This document shows positions 1-9,184 of a stretch of 64,000 nt of DNA, one piece after another (the stretch's first letter is position 1; every line of letters begins with the position of its first letter). The notes under the pieces were generated by a model. It was not told where the DNA came from. It worked only from the letters and a program-made list of their open reading frames with translations, and ran no database searches. The stretch spans positions 62,001 through 126,000 of the forward strand of contig DXEW01000005.1 of assembly GCA_019114755.1 (NCBI GenBank). Reading direction: 5' to 3'. This DNA comes from Candidatus Borkfalkia faecavium (GTDB lineage Bacteria; Bacillota; Clostridia; Christensenellales; Borkfalkiaceae). The translations under genes and the position numbers were made by a program.

Positions 1-2
1 GG

Positions 3-14
3 CATAGTACTATG
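3..14. repeat. Palindromic motif copy A (CATAGTACTATG)
   Basis: Perfect 12-bp palindrome at the window edge. It belongs to a dispersed motif family with the core AGTACTATG, also seen at about 12468, 22660, 27761 and 56391 between genes. What lies to its left is outside the window. Function unknown. Confidence 0.6.
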
Positions 15-57
15 TAAACGAAGTGTTTTCAGAAAGAAAAGAATAGAATGCACAAAA

Positions 58-86
58 GAGAAACAGTCCACAAGGGACTGTTTCTC
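58..86 (-). terminator. Intrinsic terminator of the GH43 gene
   Basis: A perfect 12-bp stem (58-69 with 75-86) with a 5-nt loop is followed on the minus strand by TTTT. It lies 15 nt past the stop codon of the minus-strand GH43 gene. Confidence 0.8.
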
Positions 87-100
87 CGTGTATATTTGCC

Positions 101-1069
101 TTATAACCTGAATACGGGTTCGCCGTTTTCAAACTGTACTTCCAAAACATGCGCGTGGCGATCCGGGTTGTTGAGCGGGTCGCCGGAGATGTACTTGTCG
201 GAGTAGTCGCGGTAGTGGAGGATGCACAGCACTTCGCCGTCGTCGCCGGTGGTAAAGCAGTTGTGGCCGGGGCCGAACACCTTCTTTTCGGGATCCGTCT
301 TGAGGACGGGGTAGCGCTTTTTGGTCCACGATTTCGGATCCAAGAGGTCTGCGTTTTCGTCCGCGCTCAGCATGCCCATGCAGTACATCTGCCCCGTGGC
401 GGAAGCGGAATAGGTGACGAAGATCTTGCCGTCGTGTTTGAGCACGGCGGGGCCTTCGCAGACCCAAAAGTCGATGCGCTCCCAGTCGTAGTCGGGCGTG
501 CAGAGGAGCACCTGCACCGTCTTCAGCTTGTTGGGCGTCTCCATTTCGGCGATATACAGGTTGGATATGCCGAAGCGGCGGTGCACTTTTTCCGCCCAAA
601 TCATATAGCGTTTGCCCTTGTGCTCGAACGTGGTCGCATCCAGCGAAAATTCCGTGAACGAATAGCTGTCGTACCCGGTCTTCCGCCGCCCCGTGGGGCT
701 GCGGTGCGCCTGCATCATGCCCAGTTCGATCCATTCGTCGGTCATGGGGTCCGGTCCCGTGCATTGCAGAACGTAGGGGCGGATCTCCCAGATGCGCTTG
801 CTTTCGCCTGCGGCGAAATAGATGTACCAGTTGCCGTCGATGTAGTGGATCTCGGGCGCCCACACGTGCGAGGCCATGATGCCTTCTTCATGCTTGCGCC
901 AGATCACTTTTTCTTCTGCGTCTGTGATGCCGTTGATCGTCGCCGCTTTGCGGATACATATCCTGTCGTAGGCAGGGTAGGTCGCCGTAAAGTAATAGTT
1001 CCCGTCCGTATGTTTATAGACGTACGGATCGGCGCGGCCACGGACGAGGGGATCATTGTACTTAGCCAT
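101..1069 (-). CDS. Glycoside hydrolase family 43 protein (arabinofuranosidase/xylosidase type)
   Basis: A 322-residue cytoplasmic five-bladed beta-propeller glycosidase; no signal peptide is visible. The GH43 catalytic triad can be placed: Asp14 in GRADPYVYK (general base), Asp144 in FSLDATTF (pKa modulator) and Glu205 in VCEGPAVLK (general acid). GH43 enzymes remove arabinose or xylose from plant polysaccharide oligomers by inversion. With no secretion signal it probably acts on imported oligosaccharides. It is monocistronic, with its own promoter at 1108-1136 and terminator at 58-86. The substrate cannot be told from sequence alone. The ATG at 1069 follows a modest AGGCGG ribosome-binding site. 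Confidence 0.85.
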   Translation of the reverse strand: MAKYNDPLVRGRADPYVYKHTDGNYYFTATYPAYDRICIRKAATINGITDAEEKVIWRKHEEGIMASHVWAPEIHYIDGNWYIYFAAGESKRIWEIRPYVLQCTGPDPMTDEWIELGMMQAHRSPTGRRKTGYDSYSFTEFSLDATTFEHKGKRYMIWAEKVHRRFGISNLYIAEMETPNKLKTVQVLLCTPDYDWERIDFWVCEGPAVLKHDGKIFVTYSASATGQMYCMGMLSADENADLLDPKSWTKKRYPVLKTDPEKKVFGPGHNCFTTGDDGEVLCILHYRDYSDKYISGDPLNNPDRHAHVLEVQFENGEPVFRL

Positions 1070-1107
1070 AGTAAACCGCCTTTTTTTGTTTTACTTTTTT
1101 CACCTAC

Positions 1108-1136
1108 ATTGTAACACCAACAAGGTGCTCTGTCAA
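1108..1136 (-). promoter_or_regulatory. sigmaA promoter of GH43 gene
   Basis: On the minus strand a perfect -35 TTGACA (1131-1136) and -10 TACAAT (1108-1113) are separated by 17 nt, about 39 nt upstream of the ATG. Confidence 0.85.
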
Positions 1137-1285
1137 CACTTGTACTAAAAATTTCTGTGATAAAAACGAAAAAAATTCCCTCTCCCAGGCGCGGCGCTCG
1201 TTTGCCCGCGGGCGAACGTTTTGCGGGAACGTTCCCCGCTTTTTGGCCTGTTTTATGGTAAAATTTTTTGTGGAAAGGGCTATTT

Positions 1286-1355
1286 TGTTGCATAAGCAAC
1301 AGTAATTATCGCGCAACAATGATACAATAGAGGCAACAAACGGAGCGATGCTCCG
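1286..1355 (+). promoter_or_regulatory. Rubrerythrin control region with GCAACA repeats and leader hairpin
   Basis: A -10 TACAAT at 1323-1328 has no good -35. GCAACA occurs at 1296-1301, 1313-1318 and 1333-1338, and its inverse TGTTGC at 1286-1291, so four half-sites straddle the weak promoter, as an activator or repressor target might. A perfect 6-bp hairpin (CGGAGC-GAT-GCTCCG, 1341-1355) follows at or near the mRNA 5' end. The rest of the 310-base gap holds the GH43 promoter only. Confidence 0.5.
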
Positions 1356-1379
1356 AAAAAACGAAGAGAGGTTATTATC

Positions 1380-1913
1380 ATGAAGAGATGTGCTGTTTGC
1401 GGCGAGATCGTCGAAGATTCCGTTACCGTTTGCCCTGTCTGCAAGGCTACCAAATTTGTTCCCATCGATGACGCGGCGGAGCTCAAATTCGCCTGCGTGC
1501 ACGAAGTAGGCGTGGCCAAGGGCCTGGACGAAGAAGTGGTTGCAGGTCTTCGCGCCAACTTTGAAGGCGAGTGCACCGAGGTCGGCATGTACCTTGCCAT
1601 GGCGCGCGTTGCCGAGCGCGAGGGCTATCCCGAAGTCGCCGAGGCGTATAAGCGCTATGCCTTCGAAGAGGCGGAGCACGCTTCCAAGTTCGCGGAACTG
1701 CTGGGCGAGGTCATCACCGATTCCACCAAAAAGAATCTGGAGCTGCGCGTCGCCGCCGAGACGGGCGCCTGCGCGGGCAAGCTCGAGATCGCCAAGCGCG
1801 CCAAAGAACTGGGCTATGACGCCATCCACGACACCGTGCACGAAATGGCGAAAGACGAAGCCCGCCACGGCGCAGGCTTTGCAGGCCTTTTGAAGAGATA
1901 CTTCAAAAACTGA
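1380..1913 (+). CDS. rbr: Reverse rubrerythrin (NADH peroxidase component)
   Basis: A 177-residue oxidative-stress protein of anaerobes that reduces hydrogen peroxide (and oxygen in some species) to water. The rubredoxin-like iron site is at the N terminus (Cys4, Cys7, Cys18, Cys21), and the ferritin-like diiron four-helix domain follows, with ExxH motifs at Glu97-His100 and Glu160-His163 and further glutamates at 62, 64 and 67. This domain order (rubredoxin first) defines the reverse rubrerythrins of clostridia. The SD is GAGAGG before the ATG. The gene is monocistronic, with repeats in its promoter that suggest dedicated control, and it points to an obligate anaerobe that meets oxygen. Confidence 0.93.
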   Translation: MKRCAVCGEIVEDSVTVCPVCKATKFVPIDDAAELKFACVHEVGVAKGLDEEVVAGLRANFEGECTEVGMYLAMARVAEREGYPEVAEAYKRYAFEEAEHASKFAELLGEVITDSTKKNLELRVAAETGACAGKLEIAKRAKELGYDAIHDTVHEMAKDEARHGAGFAGLLKRYFKN

Positions 1914-1936
1914 TCGTTCAAAGTAAAAAAGAAGAG

Positions 1937-1960
1937 GGGGTGCCGCATATGCGGCACCCC
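1937..1960. terminator. Bidirectional terminator between rbr and PH-domain gene
   Basis: A perfect 12-bp palindromic stem (GGGGTGCCGCAT and its complement) lies between two convergent genes. The minus side continues into a T-rich run (about 1921-1936 read in reverse); the plus side has only ATTT. Confidence 0.75.
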
Positions 1961-2000
1961 ATTTGCTCGGTAGGTGAATTATACTATTCGTTCAAGAGGT

Positions 2001-2465
2001 TCAGACGGCGTCGATATCGTCGCTGTCGGTGGTGGAAACGTCGTAGCGGATATCGGCGTTTTTGGAGAGGATCTCTTTGATAAAGTCGTTGTGCCATTCC
2101 GGCTTGACGACGATCACGGTGTATTTTTCATCCTTAAAATAGAGGACGAGTTTGTTCGTCTTCGTGAACAGGTGCACCGATTCGATGTCTGCGATGCGGT
2201 AGGCAGATTTGATGAAGCCGAACCACAGCACGATCTCGGTATCGGTGATCTTGTACACGGAACGGATGAGGATGGAGGCAAACAGGGCGATAGCCAGGGC
2301 GCCCACGATGAGCACCACGGCGTGCTGGATGATCAGCTGCGCGTCCGCGAACCCGTACCGATAGATGCGGTAGATCGTGAAGGCGATGCCGCCGATGCCG
2401 AGCAGGATGCCGGCGGCGCAGCCCGCCGCGGCGAGTTTAGACAGTTTGAAGCGATATGTTTTCAT
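2001..2465 (-). CDS. PH-domain-like membrane protein
   Basis: A 154-residue protein with two adjacent hydrophobic segments (about residues 12-35 and 45-67) followed by a small beta-rich domain (ITDTEIVLWFGFIKSAYRI) like the bacterial PH (YcxB/YdbT-type) fold. It ends in an acidic tail. I chose the internal ATG at 2465 over a longer frame because it has GGGG upstream and sits correctly below a strong promoter at 2486-2514. No specific function is known for such proteins; a membrane or stress role is a guess. Confidence 0.7.
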   Translation of the reverse strand: MKTYRFKLSKLAAAGCAAGILLGIGGIAFTIYRIYRYGFADAQLIIQHAVVLIVGALAIALFASILIRSVYKITDTEIVLWFGFIKSAYRIADIESVHLFTKTNKLVLYFKDEKYTVIVVKPEWHNDFIKEILSKNADIRYDVSTTDSDDIDAV

Positions 2466-2485
2466 AGAGGTACCCCGTTGCAAAA

Positions 2486-2514
2486 ATTGTAGCATATCTG
2501 CACATAAAAAGCAA
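2486..2514 (-). promoter_or_regulatory. sigmaA promoter of PH-domain gene
   Basis: Minus strand: -35 TTGCTT (2509-2514), 17-nt spacer, -10 TACAAT (2486-2491). The rest of 2515-2717 has no gene I can support. Confidence 0.75.
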
Positions 2515-2717
2515 GGGCAGGCAAAACTTTTTTTGAAAATTCTGCCGCATTCGCCGCCGGAAAGCCGCCGCCGCGGCAAAAGCGCACGGCAAACAGGCGC
2601 GCGGCGAGGGCGGCAGAAAGCTGAAAAAGGGCGGTATCGGCGCGCGGCAAGGGCGGTATAAGCGCGGCAGAACGCTTGTTATAAAATTTTTTTATCCCTC
2701 CATATACGGTCATTCGC

Positions 2718-2746
2718 TTGCTTCTATAGGTGAAAAGTAGTAAAAT
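2718..2746 (+). promoter_or_regulatory. Promoter of the ATP synthase operon
   Basis: -35 TTGCTT (2718-2723), 17-nt spacer, -10 TAAAAT (2741-2746). Predicted start at about 2753, giving a leader of about 15 nt with AGGAAAG as SD before the GTG of atpB. Confidence 0.75.
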
Positions 2747-2767
2747 AAACGAGATTTAGGAAAGATA

Positions 2768-3574
2768 GTGAGGCGCATCAAAGTGCACAATTTTTCATCG
2801 CAGCTGCTGGAGATCGACTTTTCGCATCTGGCAGATAAAATTTTCCCGAATACAAAAGATCACGTCATCGAGTGGGGATGGTTCGTCGTCAACGACAGCG
2901 TCTTCTCCGGCTTTGTGGTCGTGTTCGTCTTGCTGCTCGCCGCCCTCATCCTGCGGCTGACCATCATCCGCAAGTGGAAGACGACGCCGACGGCGGGGCA
3001 GATGTTTTTGGAATGGCTGGTCTGCTTTTTCGATAAGAGCGCGGACGAGATGACGGAAAAATACAGCGGCCTGATGGGGCCGTACACCTTCGGCGCGGCG
3101 GCGTACATCTGCTGCGGGGTGCTGATCGAATTGTTCGGCCTTCGCCCCGCCATCGCAGACCTGGGCGCCTGCATCGCCTTGGCGCTGTGCAGTTTTCTGT
3201 TCATCCACACGCTGGGCTTTGCCAAAAACAAGGGGCGCAGGTTGCTGCACTATGTGAACCCCATCAACATCGTCACCGACCTCGCCGTGCCCGTTTCCAT
3301 GACCTTCCGTCTGTTCGGCAGCATCCTCAGCGGCATGGTCATCATGGACATGGTCTATATCCTCGTGGAGGGGATCGCCTTTGCGGTCGTGCCCGTCGTA
3401 TTGCCGGCGGTGCTGACGCCGCTGTTCACGCTCTTCCACGCGCTGATACAGTCGTACGTGTTCGCGTCGCTGTCGCTGACCTTTGTACAGGAAGCGATCG
3501 AAACGCCGCCGAAAAAACTCAAAAAGCCAAAAAAGCCGAAAGCGCTCCGCAAGCGGGAAAAGCTGACGGCATAA
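2768..3574 (+). CDS. atpB: F0F1 ATP synthase subunit a
   Basis: A 268-residue integral membrane stator subunit that forms the ion half-channels next to the c-ring. The essential helix carries the conserved arginine in SMTFRLFGSILSG, and further hydrophobic segments precede and follow it. It starts with GTG after AGGAAAG. The C terminus has an unusual Lys/Pro-rich tail (KKLKKPKKPKALRKREK) that should face the cytoplasm. It is the first gene of atpB-E-F-H-A-G-D-C; no atpI precedes it. Confidence 0.95.
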   Translation: MRRIKVHNFSSQLLEIDFSHLADKIFPNTKDHVIEWGWFVVNDSVFSGFVVVFVLLLAALILRLTIIRKWKTTPTAGQMFLEWLVCFFDKSADEMTEKYSGLMGPYTFGAAAYICCGVLIELFGLRPAIADLGACIALALCSFLFIHTLGFAKNKGRRLLHYVNPINIVTDLAVPVSMTFRLFGSILSGMVIMDMVYILVEGIAFAVVPVVLPAVLTPLFTLFHALIQSYVFASLSLTFVQEAIETPPKKLKKPKKPKALRKREKLTA

Positions 3575-3577
3575 CTT

Positions 3578-3607
3578 GGTCAACGATTGACCGCGGCCTT
3601 GCCGCGG
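3578..3607 (+). other. Two adjacent hairpins in the atpB-atpE gap
   Basis: GGTCAA-cga-TTGACC (3578-3592) overlaps CCGCGG-ccttg-CCGCGG (3591-3607). There is no T run, so neither is a terminator. They lie just ahead of the strong GGAGG SD of atpE and may protect or define the 5' end of a processed atpE message, since subunit c is needed in excess. Confidence 0.5.
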
Positions 3608-3639
3608 CGTGATCCACCATCATTACGGAGGTAAAAACA

Positions 3640-3897
3640 ATGGAATTATTGATAACGATGGTCGCAAATTTACTGGCGACGGATGGAGCCCTGCTCGGCG
3701 CGGGCATTGCCGCCCTGACGGGCCTGGGCGCAGGCGTCGGTATGGGCATCGCCACGGGCAAGGCGGTCGAAGCGACGGCGCGCCAGCCGGAAGAAGTCGG
3801 CAAGATCAGGACGATGCTCCTGCTCGGCCTGGCGTTTGCGGAAACGACGGCAATTTACGGGTTGTTGGTCAGTATCCTGCTGATCTTCGTCTCCTGA
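3640..3897 (+). CDS. atpE: F0F1 ATP synthase subunit c
   Basis: An 85-residue hairpin of two membrane helices forming the rotor ring. The glycine-rich first helix ([13 protein letters not shown]) and the carboxylate Glu68 in [11 protein letters not shown] are evident, and the polar loop ARQPE contacts F1. Glu68-Thr69-Thr70 and Tyr73 resemble Na+-binding c subunits, but the glutamine that helps bind Na+ in helix 1 is replaced by Met35, so coupling-ion choice is unclear. Start ATG with GGAGG eight nt upstream. Followed by a 7-bp hairpin at 3907-3925. Confidence 0.95.
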   Translation: MELLITMVANLLATDGALLGAGIAALTGLGAGVGMGIATGKAVEATARQPEEVGKIRTMLLLGLAFAETTAIYGLLVSILLIFVS

Positions 3898-3906
3898 TCC
3901 GCCAAG

Positions 3907-3925
3907 GCGCCGCAGCCGGCGGCGC
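3907..3925 (+). other. Intra-operon hairpin between atpE and atpF
   Basis: GCGCCGC-agccg-GCGGCGC, 7-bp perfect stem without a T run. It probably acts as an mRNA 3' stabiliser for atpE rather than as a terminator. Confidence 0.45.
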
Positions 3926-3956
3926 TTATCACTGAAAATTATTGCAAAGGTGCAAC

Positions 3957-4499
3957 ATGATAAACTTTATCGAAAACCAAGTGCTTGCCGCAAACCCGTT
4001 TGAAGCGCTGGGGCTGGAATGGCAGAGCATCGTACTGCATCTGATCGCCCTCGTCATCTTGACGGTGGGGCTGTATCTGCTGCTCTTCAAGCCGGTAAAG
4101 CGGATGGTGAAAGAGCGCCAGGAAAAGATCAGGAAGATCGAGCAGGAGAACGCCGAGCTGAATGCCGAAGTCAAACAGATGAAAGAGAGCGGCGAAGTCA
4201 TGCTCGCCAACGCCAAAAAAGAGGCGGCGGTCATCCACGAAAACGCCGTCAAGGTCGCCAATCAGAAGGCGGACGACATCGTGGCGGACGCGCGCAGGCA
4301 GGCGAAGGGCATGCTCGACAGGACGGAGCGCGAGCTGGAAGAGGAGCGCGGGAATTTGCAGGCGGATATCGAAAAGCAGATCACGGACGTCTCCGTCGCC
4401 GTGGCGCGGAAGATCCTCGCCCGCGACATCACGCCTGAAGACGATAAAAAGCTGATCGAAGACAGCCTGGCGCGTTGGAGCAAAGAGAACAATGAATGA
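3957..4499 (+). CDS. atpF: F0F1 ATP synthase subunit b
   Basis: A 180-residue peripheral-stalk subunit: one N-terminal membrane helix (about residues 25-48) and a long charged amphipathic helix. Length is normal for the family. The ATG at 3957 is preferred to an in-frame TTG 15 nt upstream because AAAGGTG sits just before it. The last 8 nt overlap atpH. Since the partner delta subunit is truncated (next entry), the b helix probably makes most of the contact to F1. Confidence 0.93.
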   Translation: MINFIENQVLAANPFEALGLEWQSIVLHLIALVILTVGLYLLLFKPVKRMVKERQEKIRKIEQENAELNAEVKQMKESGEVMLANAKKEAAVIHENAVKVANQKADDIVADARRQAKGMLDRTERELEEERGNLQADIEKQITDVSVAVARKILARDITPEDDKKLIEDSLARWSKENNE

Positions 4500-4710
4500 A
4501 CAAAGACCGGCGGCACAGGTCGTGCTGGCCAGAAACCCCGGCCCCGATACGATGCGGAAGATCAAACAGTTCGCCGAAAGCCGCGGCTGCGGCAGGGTGA
4601 ACTTTGAGATCGATCCCGGCATCATCGGCGGGGTCGTGATCTACATCGGCGATACAGTGTATGACGGCTCGGTTAAGAGCCGCCTCGAGCATATCAAGGG
4701 CTCGCTCTGA
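4492..4710 (+). CDS. atpH: F0F1 ATP synthase delta subunit, C-terminal domain only
   Basis: Only 72 residues, against about 170-180 for normal delta/OSCP. The sequence matches the C-terminal end of the family: DPGIIGGVVIYIGD and DGSVKSRLEHIKG align with the conserved DPSLIGG...IGD...DGSV..RL motif that meets subunit b. The N-terminal six-helix domain (about 105 residues) that caps the alpha subunits is absent, and it is not encoded upstream, because atpF is intact and overlaps by 8 nt. The rest of the operon looks functional, so this is likely a natural reduced form rather than a pseudogene. Confidence 0.85.
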   Translation: MNEQRPAAQVVLARNPGPDTMRKIKQFAESRGCGRVNFEIDPGIIGGVVIYIGDTVYDGSVKSRLEHIKGSL

Positions 4711-4730
4711 TCGCCTGCAAAAGGTAATTT

Positions 4731-6293
4731 ATGATCGATGTTAAAGCAATAGGCAAAGGGCTGATCGAAAAGATCAATGCCGTGCAGGAGAGCTCCGACG
4801 AGCGCGTTTGCGGCCGTATCGTCTATTCGGGCGACGGCGTCGTCCGTATTTCCGGCCTCAATGACGCGCGCTATAACGAACTCTTGCAGGTGCACGGCGG
4901 ATATTACGCGCTGGCCCTGAATTTGGAAGAGAAAGAAGTGGGCGCGGTGCTGTTTTCCGGCGAAGACAAGGTGCGCTACGGCGACCTCGTCTATTCGACG
5001 GGGCAGACGGTGCAGATGCCCGTGGGCGAGGCGATGCTCGGCCGCATCGTCGATCCTCTCGGCAAGCCCATCGACGGGCTGGACGCCATCGAGACGAGCG
5101 AGACGCGCCCGGTAGAATTTCCCGCCCCCGCCATCATGGACAGGGGCAAGGTCAACAAGCCCCTGCAGACGGGCATTTTGGCGATAGACAGCATGATCCC
5201 CATCGGCAGAGGGCAGCGAGAGCTGATCATCGGCGACAGGCAGACGGGCAAGACCGCCATCGCTGTCGATACCATCCTCAACCAAAAGGGCGAAGACGTC
5301 ATCTGCATCTACGTCTCCATCGGGCAGAAGGCCTCTTCGCTGGCGAAGACGGTCAACACCCTCCGCAACGGGGGAGCGATGGACTATACCTGCATCGTCT
5401 GTTCGACGGCGGACGACAGCGTCCCCATGCAGTATATCGCCCCGTACAGCGGCTGCGCTTTAGCGGAATATTTCATGTATCAGGGGAAGGACGTGCTCAT
5501 CGTCTATGACGACCTTTCCAAACACGCCGTCGCCTACCGCACGATGAGCCTGCTTTTGAAGCGCCCCGCAGGGCGCGAGGCGTACCCCGGCGACGTGTTC
5601 TACCTGCACTCCCGCCTTTTGGAGCGCGCTGCAAAGCTGTCCGAAGAAAAGGGGGGCGGTTCCATCACCGCACTGCCCATCGTTGAGACGCTCGCGGGCG
5701 ACATCAGCGCCTATATCCCCACCAACGTCATCTCCATCACCGACGGGCAGATCTATCTGGAGAGCGAACTGTTCAACAGCGGCGTGCGCCCGGCGGTCAA
5801 TGTCGGCCTGTCCGTATCGCGCGTGGGCGGCAGCGCCCAGCGCCCCGCCATCCGCCAGATCTCCGGCCAGCTGCGCGTCAACCTGGCGCAGTACAGGGAA
5901 CTGGCCATCTTCATGCAGTTCGGCTCCGACCTCGACGCCGAGACGCAGAAGACGCTCAGCCGCGGCGCCAAGATGACGGATACACTCAAGCAGCGCCAGT
6001 ACCTCAACTATTCCGTGCGCGACATGATCGTCCTGCTCGTCGTCTCGCAGAGCGATCTGGTCGACAGGATCCCCGAAAAGAAGATGCTCGCCTATAACGA
6101 CGGGCTGCTCAACTTCATCCGCATCAATCATGCCGACCTGTACGGGCAGATCTGCCCCGACGAAAAGATCTCCGACGAGCTGCGGGATCAGATCGTCTCC
6201 GTGGCTTCGGAGTATGTAGACTGCGTCATCGGCGACGACCGGCCCGCGGGCAGGGGCCTGCCGGAGCAGGCGGAGGCCGCAGCGGAGGGCTGA
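4731..6293 (+). CDS. atpA: F0F1 ATP synthase subunit alpha
   Basis: A 520-residue non-catalytic nucleotide-binding subunit. N-terminal beta-barrel (GDGVVRISGL), P-loop GDRQTGKT near residue 170, and the conserved stretch SVSRVGGSAQRPAI are all present. The C terminus carries a short Ala/Glu/Pro-rich tail not essential to the family. The N-terminal segment, which normally binds the delta N-terminal domain, is of ordinary length. SD AAAGG before ATG. Confidence 0.97.
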   Translation: MIDVKAIGKGLIEKINAVQESSDERVCGRIVYSGDGVVRISGLNDARYNELLQVHGGYYALALNLEEKEVGAVLFSGEDKVRYGDLVYSTGQTVQMPVGEAMLGRIVDPLGKPIDGLDAIETSETRPVEFPAPAIMDRGKVNKPLQTGILAIDSMIPIGRGQRELIIGDRQTGKTAIAVDTILNQKGEDVICIYVSIGQKASSLAKTVNTLRNGGAMDYTCIVCSTADDSVPMQYIAPYSGCALAEYFMYQGKDVLIVYDDLSKHAVAYRTMSLLLKRPAGREAYPGDVFYLHSRLLERAAKLSEEKGGGSITALPIVETLAGDISAYIPTNVISITDGQIYLESELFNSGVRPAVNVGLSVSRVGGSAQRPAIRQISGQLRVNLAQYRELAIFMQFGSDLDAETQKTLSRGAKMTDTLKQRQYLNYSVRDMIVLLVVSQSDLVDRIPEKKMLAYNDGLLNFIRINHADLYGQICPDEKISDELRDQIVSVASEYVDCVIGDDRPAGRGLPEQAEAAAEG

Positions 6294-6294
6294 C

Positions 6295-7167
6295 ATGGCA
6301 GACATCGCCGAACTCAAACACAGGATCAAGAGCATCCAGGATACGCATCAGATCACCAAGGCGATGGAGCTCATTTCCGTCGCCAAGATGCGCAAGGCGA
6401 TGCTCAAGCAGGCGGCGAGCTCCGTCTATTTCGACAGGGTGCGCGCCACGCTCAAAGATATCATGCTGCACAGCACGGATATCCGCAACGCGTATGTGCG
6501 CCACCGCCCGGACACCCGCGCCGCCTATATCGTCATCGCCGGCGACAAGGGGCTGGCGGGCGCCTTCAACAACAACGTTTTGAACCTTGCCTGGCAGCAT
6601 ATCCAGACCCGCCCCGTGCACTATGTGATCACCATCGGCCAGATGGCGCGCAGCTTTTTTGAAAGCAGGGACCAGGCGGTCGATCTGGAGTTCACGCACG
6701 CGGTCACCTCGCCCACTTTGCACGATTCGCGAGGTATTATGCGTGACATACTTGACTTATACGACCGCAATCTGATGGACGAGGTGTACGTCGTGTTCAC
6801 GCGCATGATCTCTTCCTCCGTGCACGAGCCGACGGTCGTCAAGCTGCTGCCCATCGAGGCGAAAGATATCGAGGTGGAGGCGGCTTCTTCCTTCCGCGGA
6901 GAGATCTGTTACGACCCTTCGCCGAGCGAAGTGCTGGACATCCTCGTGCCGCAGTACCTGGTGGGCATGATCTATTCCACCCTCATCCATTCTGCGGCGA
7001 GCGAACACGCCGCGCGCATGATGGCGATGTCGAACGCCAATAAAAATGCCGACAAGATGCTCGATTCGCTCAGCCTCGAATACAACCGCCTGCGCCAGAG
7101 CGCCATCACCACGGAGCTGTTAGACCTTTCGTCGGGCAGGTTTTTTTCGGATACGAATACACGCTAA
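6295..7167 (+). CDS. atpG: F0F1 ATP synthase subunit gamma
   Basis: A 290-residue central rotor shaft. N-terminal helix LKHRIKSIQDTHQITKAMEL and C-terminal helix AMSNANKNADKMLDSLSLEY show the two coiled-coil strands that insert into the alpha3beta3 barrel; the Rossmann-like middle is present (IVIAGDKGLAGAFNNNV). The ATG lies 1 nt after the atpA stop, with GGAGGG inside the end of atpA. Confidence 0.96.
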   Translation: MADIAELKHRIKSIQDTHQITKAMELISVAKMRKAMLKQAASSVYFDRVRATLKDIMLHSTDIRNAYVRHRPDTRAAYIVIAGDKGLAGAFNNNVLNLAWQHIQTRPVHYVITIGQMARSFFESRDQAVDLEFTHAVTSPTLHDSRGIMRDILDLYDRNLMDEVYVVFTRMISSSVHEPTVVKLLPIEAKDIEVEAASSFRGEICYDPSPSEVLDILVPQYLVGMIYSTLIHSAASEHAARMMAMSNANKNADKMLDSLSLEYNRLRQSAITTELLDLSSGRFFSDTNTR

Positions 7168-8574
<1,407 letters not shown>

Positions 8575-8629
8575 TGCGGGCGCGGATATCGCAGAGGCGG
8601 CTTTCGGCAAAGCCCCTCGGGAGGTGCGG

Positions 8630-9046
8630 ATGAATAAATTCCTGTTAGAGATCATCACCCCGGAAAAGAGCTTCTACCGCGGCGAGGTGGAGAGCATCAA
8701 CATCCCGTCCATCGGCGGCAGCTGTACCATCGAGGCGGGGCATCAGCCCATGGTGTTCGCCACGGAGCCGGGCACGCTGCGCATCACGGCGGACGGCGCC
8801 TCGCGCGAGGCGTTCATGAGCGAGGGCTTCATCGAAGTGCGGCCGGACGAAACGCTCGTCTTTTCGCAGGCGGTGGAGTGGCCGGAAGACATCAACGAGC
8901 GCCGTGCGGCAGAGGCCAAAGAGCGCGCCGAAGAGCAGCTGCGCCGCAACCGCAGCGCGGCGGAATACCGCCTCAATCGCCTGGCATTGCAGCGCGCCTT
9001 CGCGCGGCTGCGCGTCAAACACCACAATTACCTGTCCGGGAACTGA
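8630..9046 (+). CDS. atpC: F0F1 ATP synthase subunit epsilon
   Basis: A 138-residue subunit with an N-terminal beta-sandwich (MNKFLLEIITPEKSFYRGEV) and a two-helix C-terminal domain (ERRAAEAKERAEEQLRR), so the inhibitory C-terminal arm is retained. The internal ATG at 8630 is chosen because GGGAGGTG lies just upstream. Last gene of the operon; a strong terminator follows. Confidence 0.94.
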   Translation: MNKFLLEIITPEKSFYRGEVESINIPSIGGSCTIEAGHQPMVFATEPGTLRITADGASREAFMSEGFIEVRPDETLVFSQAVEWPEDINERRAAEAKERAEEQLRRNRSAAEYRLNRLALQRAFARLRVKHHNYLSGN

Positions 9047-9060
9047 TTTCCCGGCGCAAT

Positions 9061-9086
9061 GCGGGCCGGCTTGGCCCGCTTTTTTT
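9061..9086 (+). terminator. Terminator of the atp operon
   Basis: GCGGGCC-ggctt-GGCCCGC followed by seven T residues. Confidence 0.93.
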
Positions 9087-9126
9087 GCCGCGGCGGGCAG
9101 ATTGCGCGCTTTTGCGGCCTTTTGTT

Positions 9127-9155
9127 TGACAAAAATGGCGCATAGGGATATAATA
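9127..9155 (+). promoter_or_regulatory. Consensus sigmaA promoter of the hydratase gene
   Basis: Perfect -35 TTGACA (9127-9132) and -10 TATAAT (9150-9155) with a 17-nt spacer; among the strongest promoters in the window. Confidence 0.93.
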
Positions 9156-9184
9156 GAGTATATTTATTTACGAGGAGAAGAGGA

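Noticed and set aside
3..14. Motif copy A as half of a Bacillus-type dif site
   Set aside because: CTATGTAAAC resembles the right arm of B. subtilis dif, but the other arm is outside the window and other motif copies do not share this flank.
149..1114. Long open frame opposite the GH43 gene
   Set aside because: High-GC shadow frame with no motif, while the opposite strand has full GH43 catalytic residues. The same applies to many long antisense frames, e.g. opposite purL, infB and the aconitase gene.
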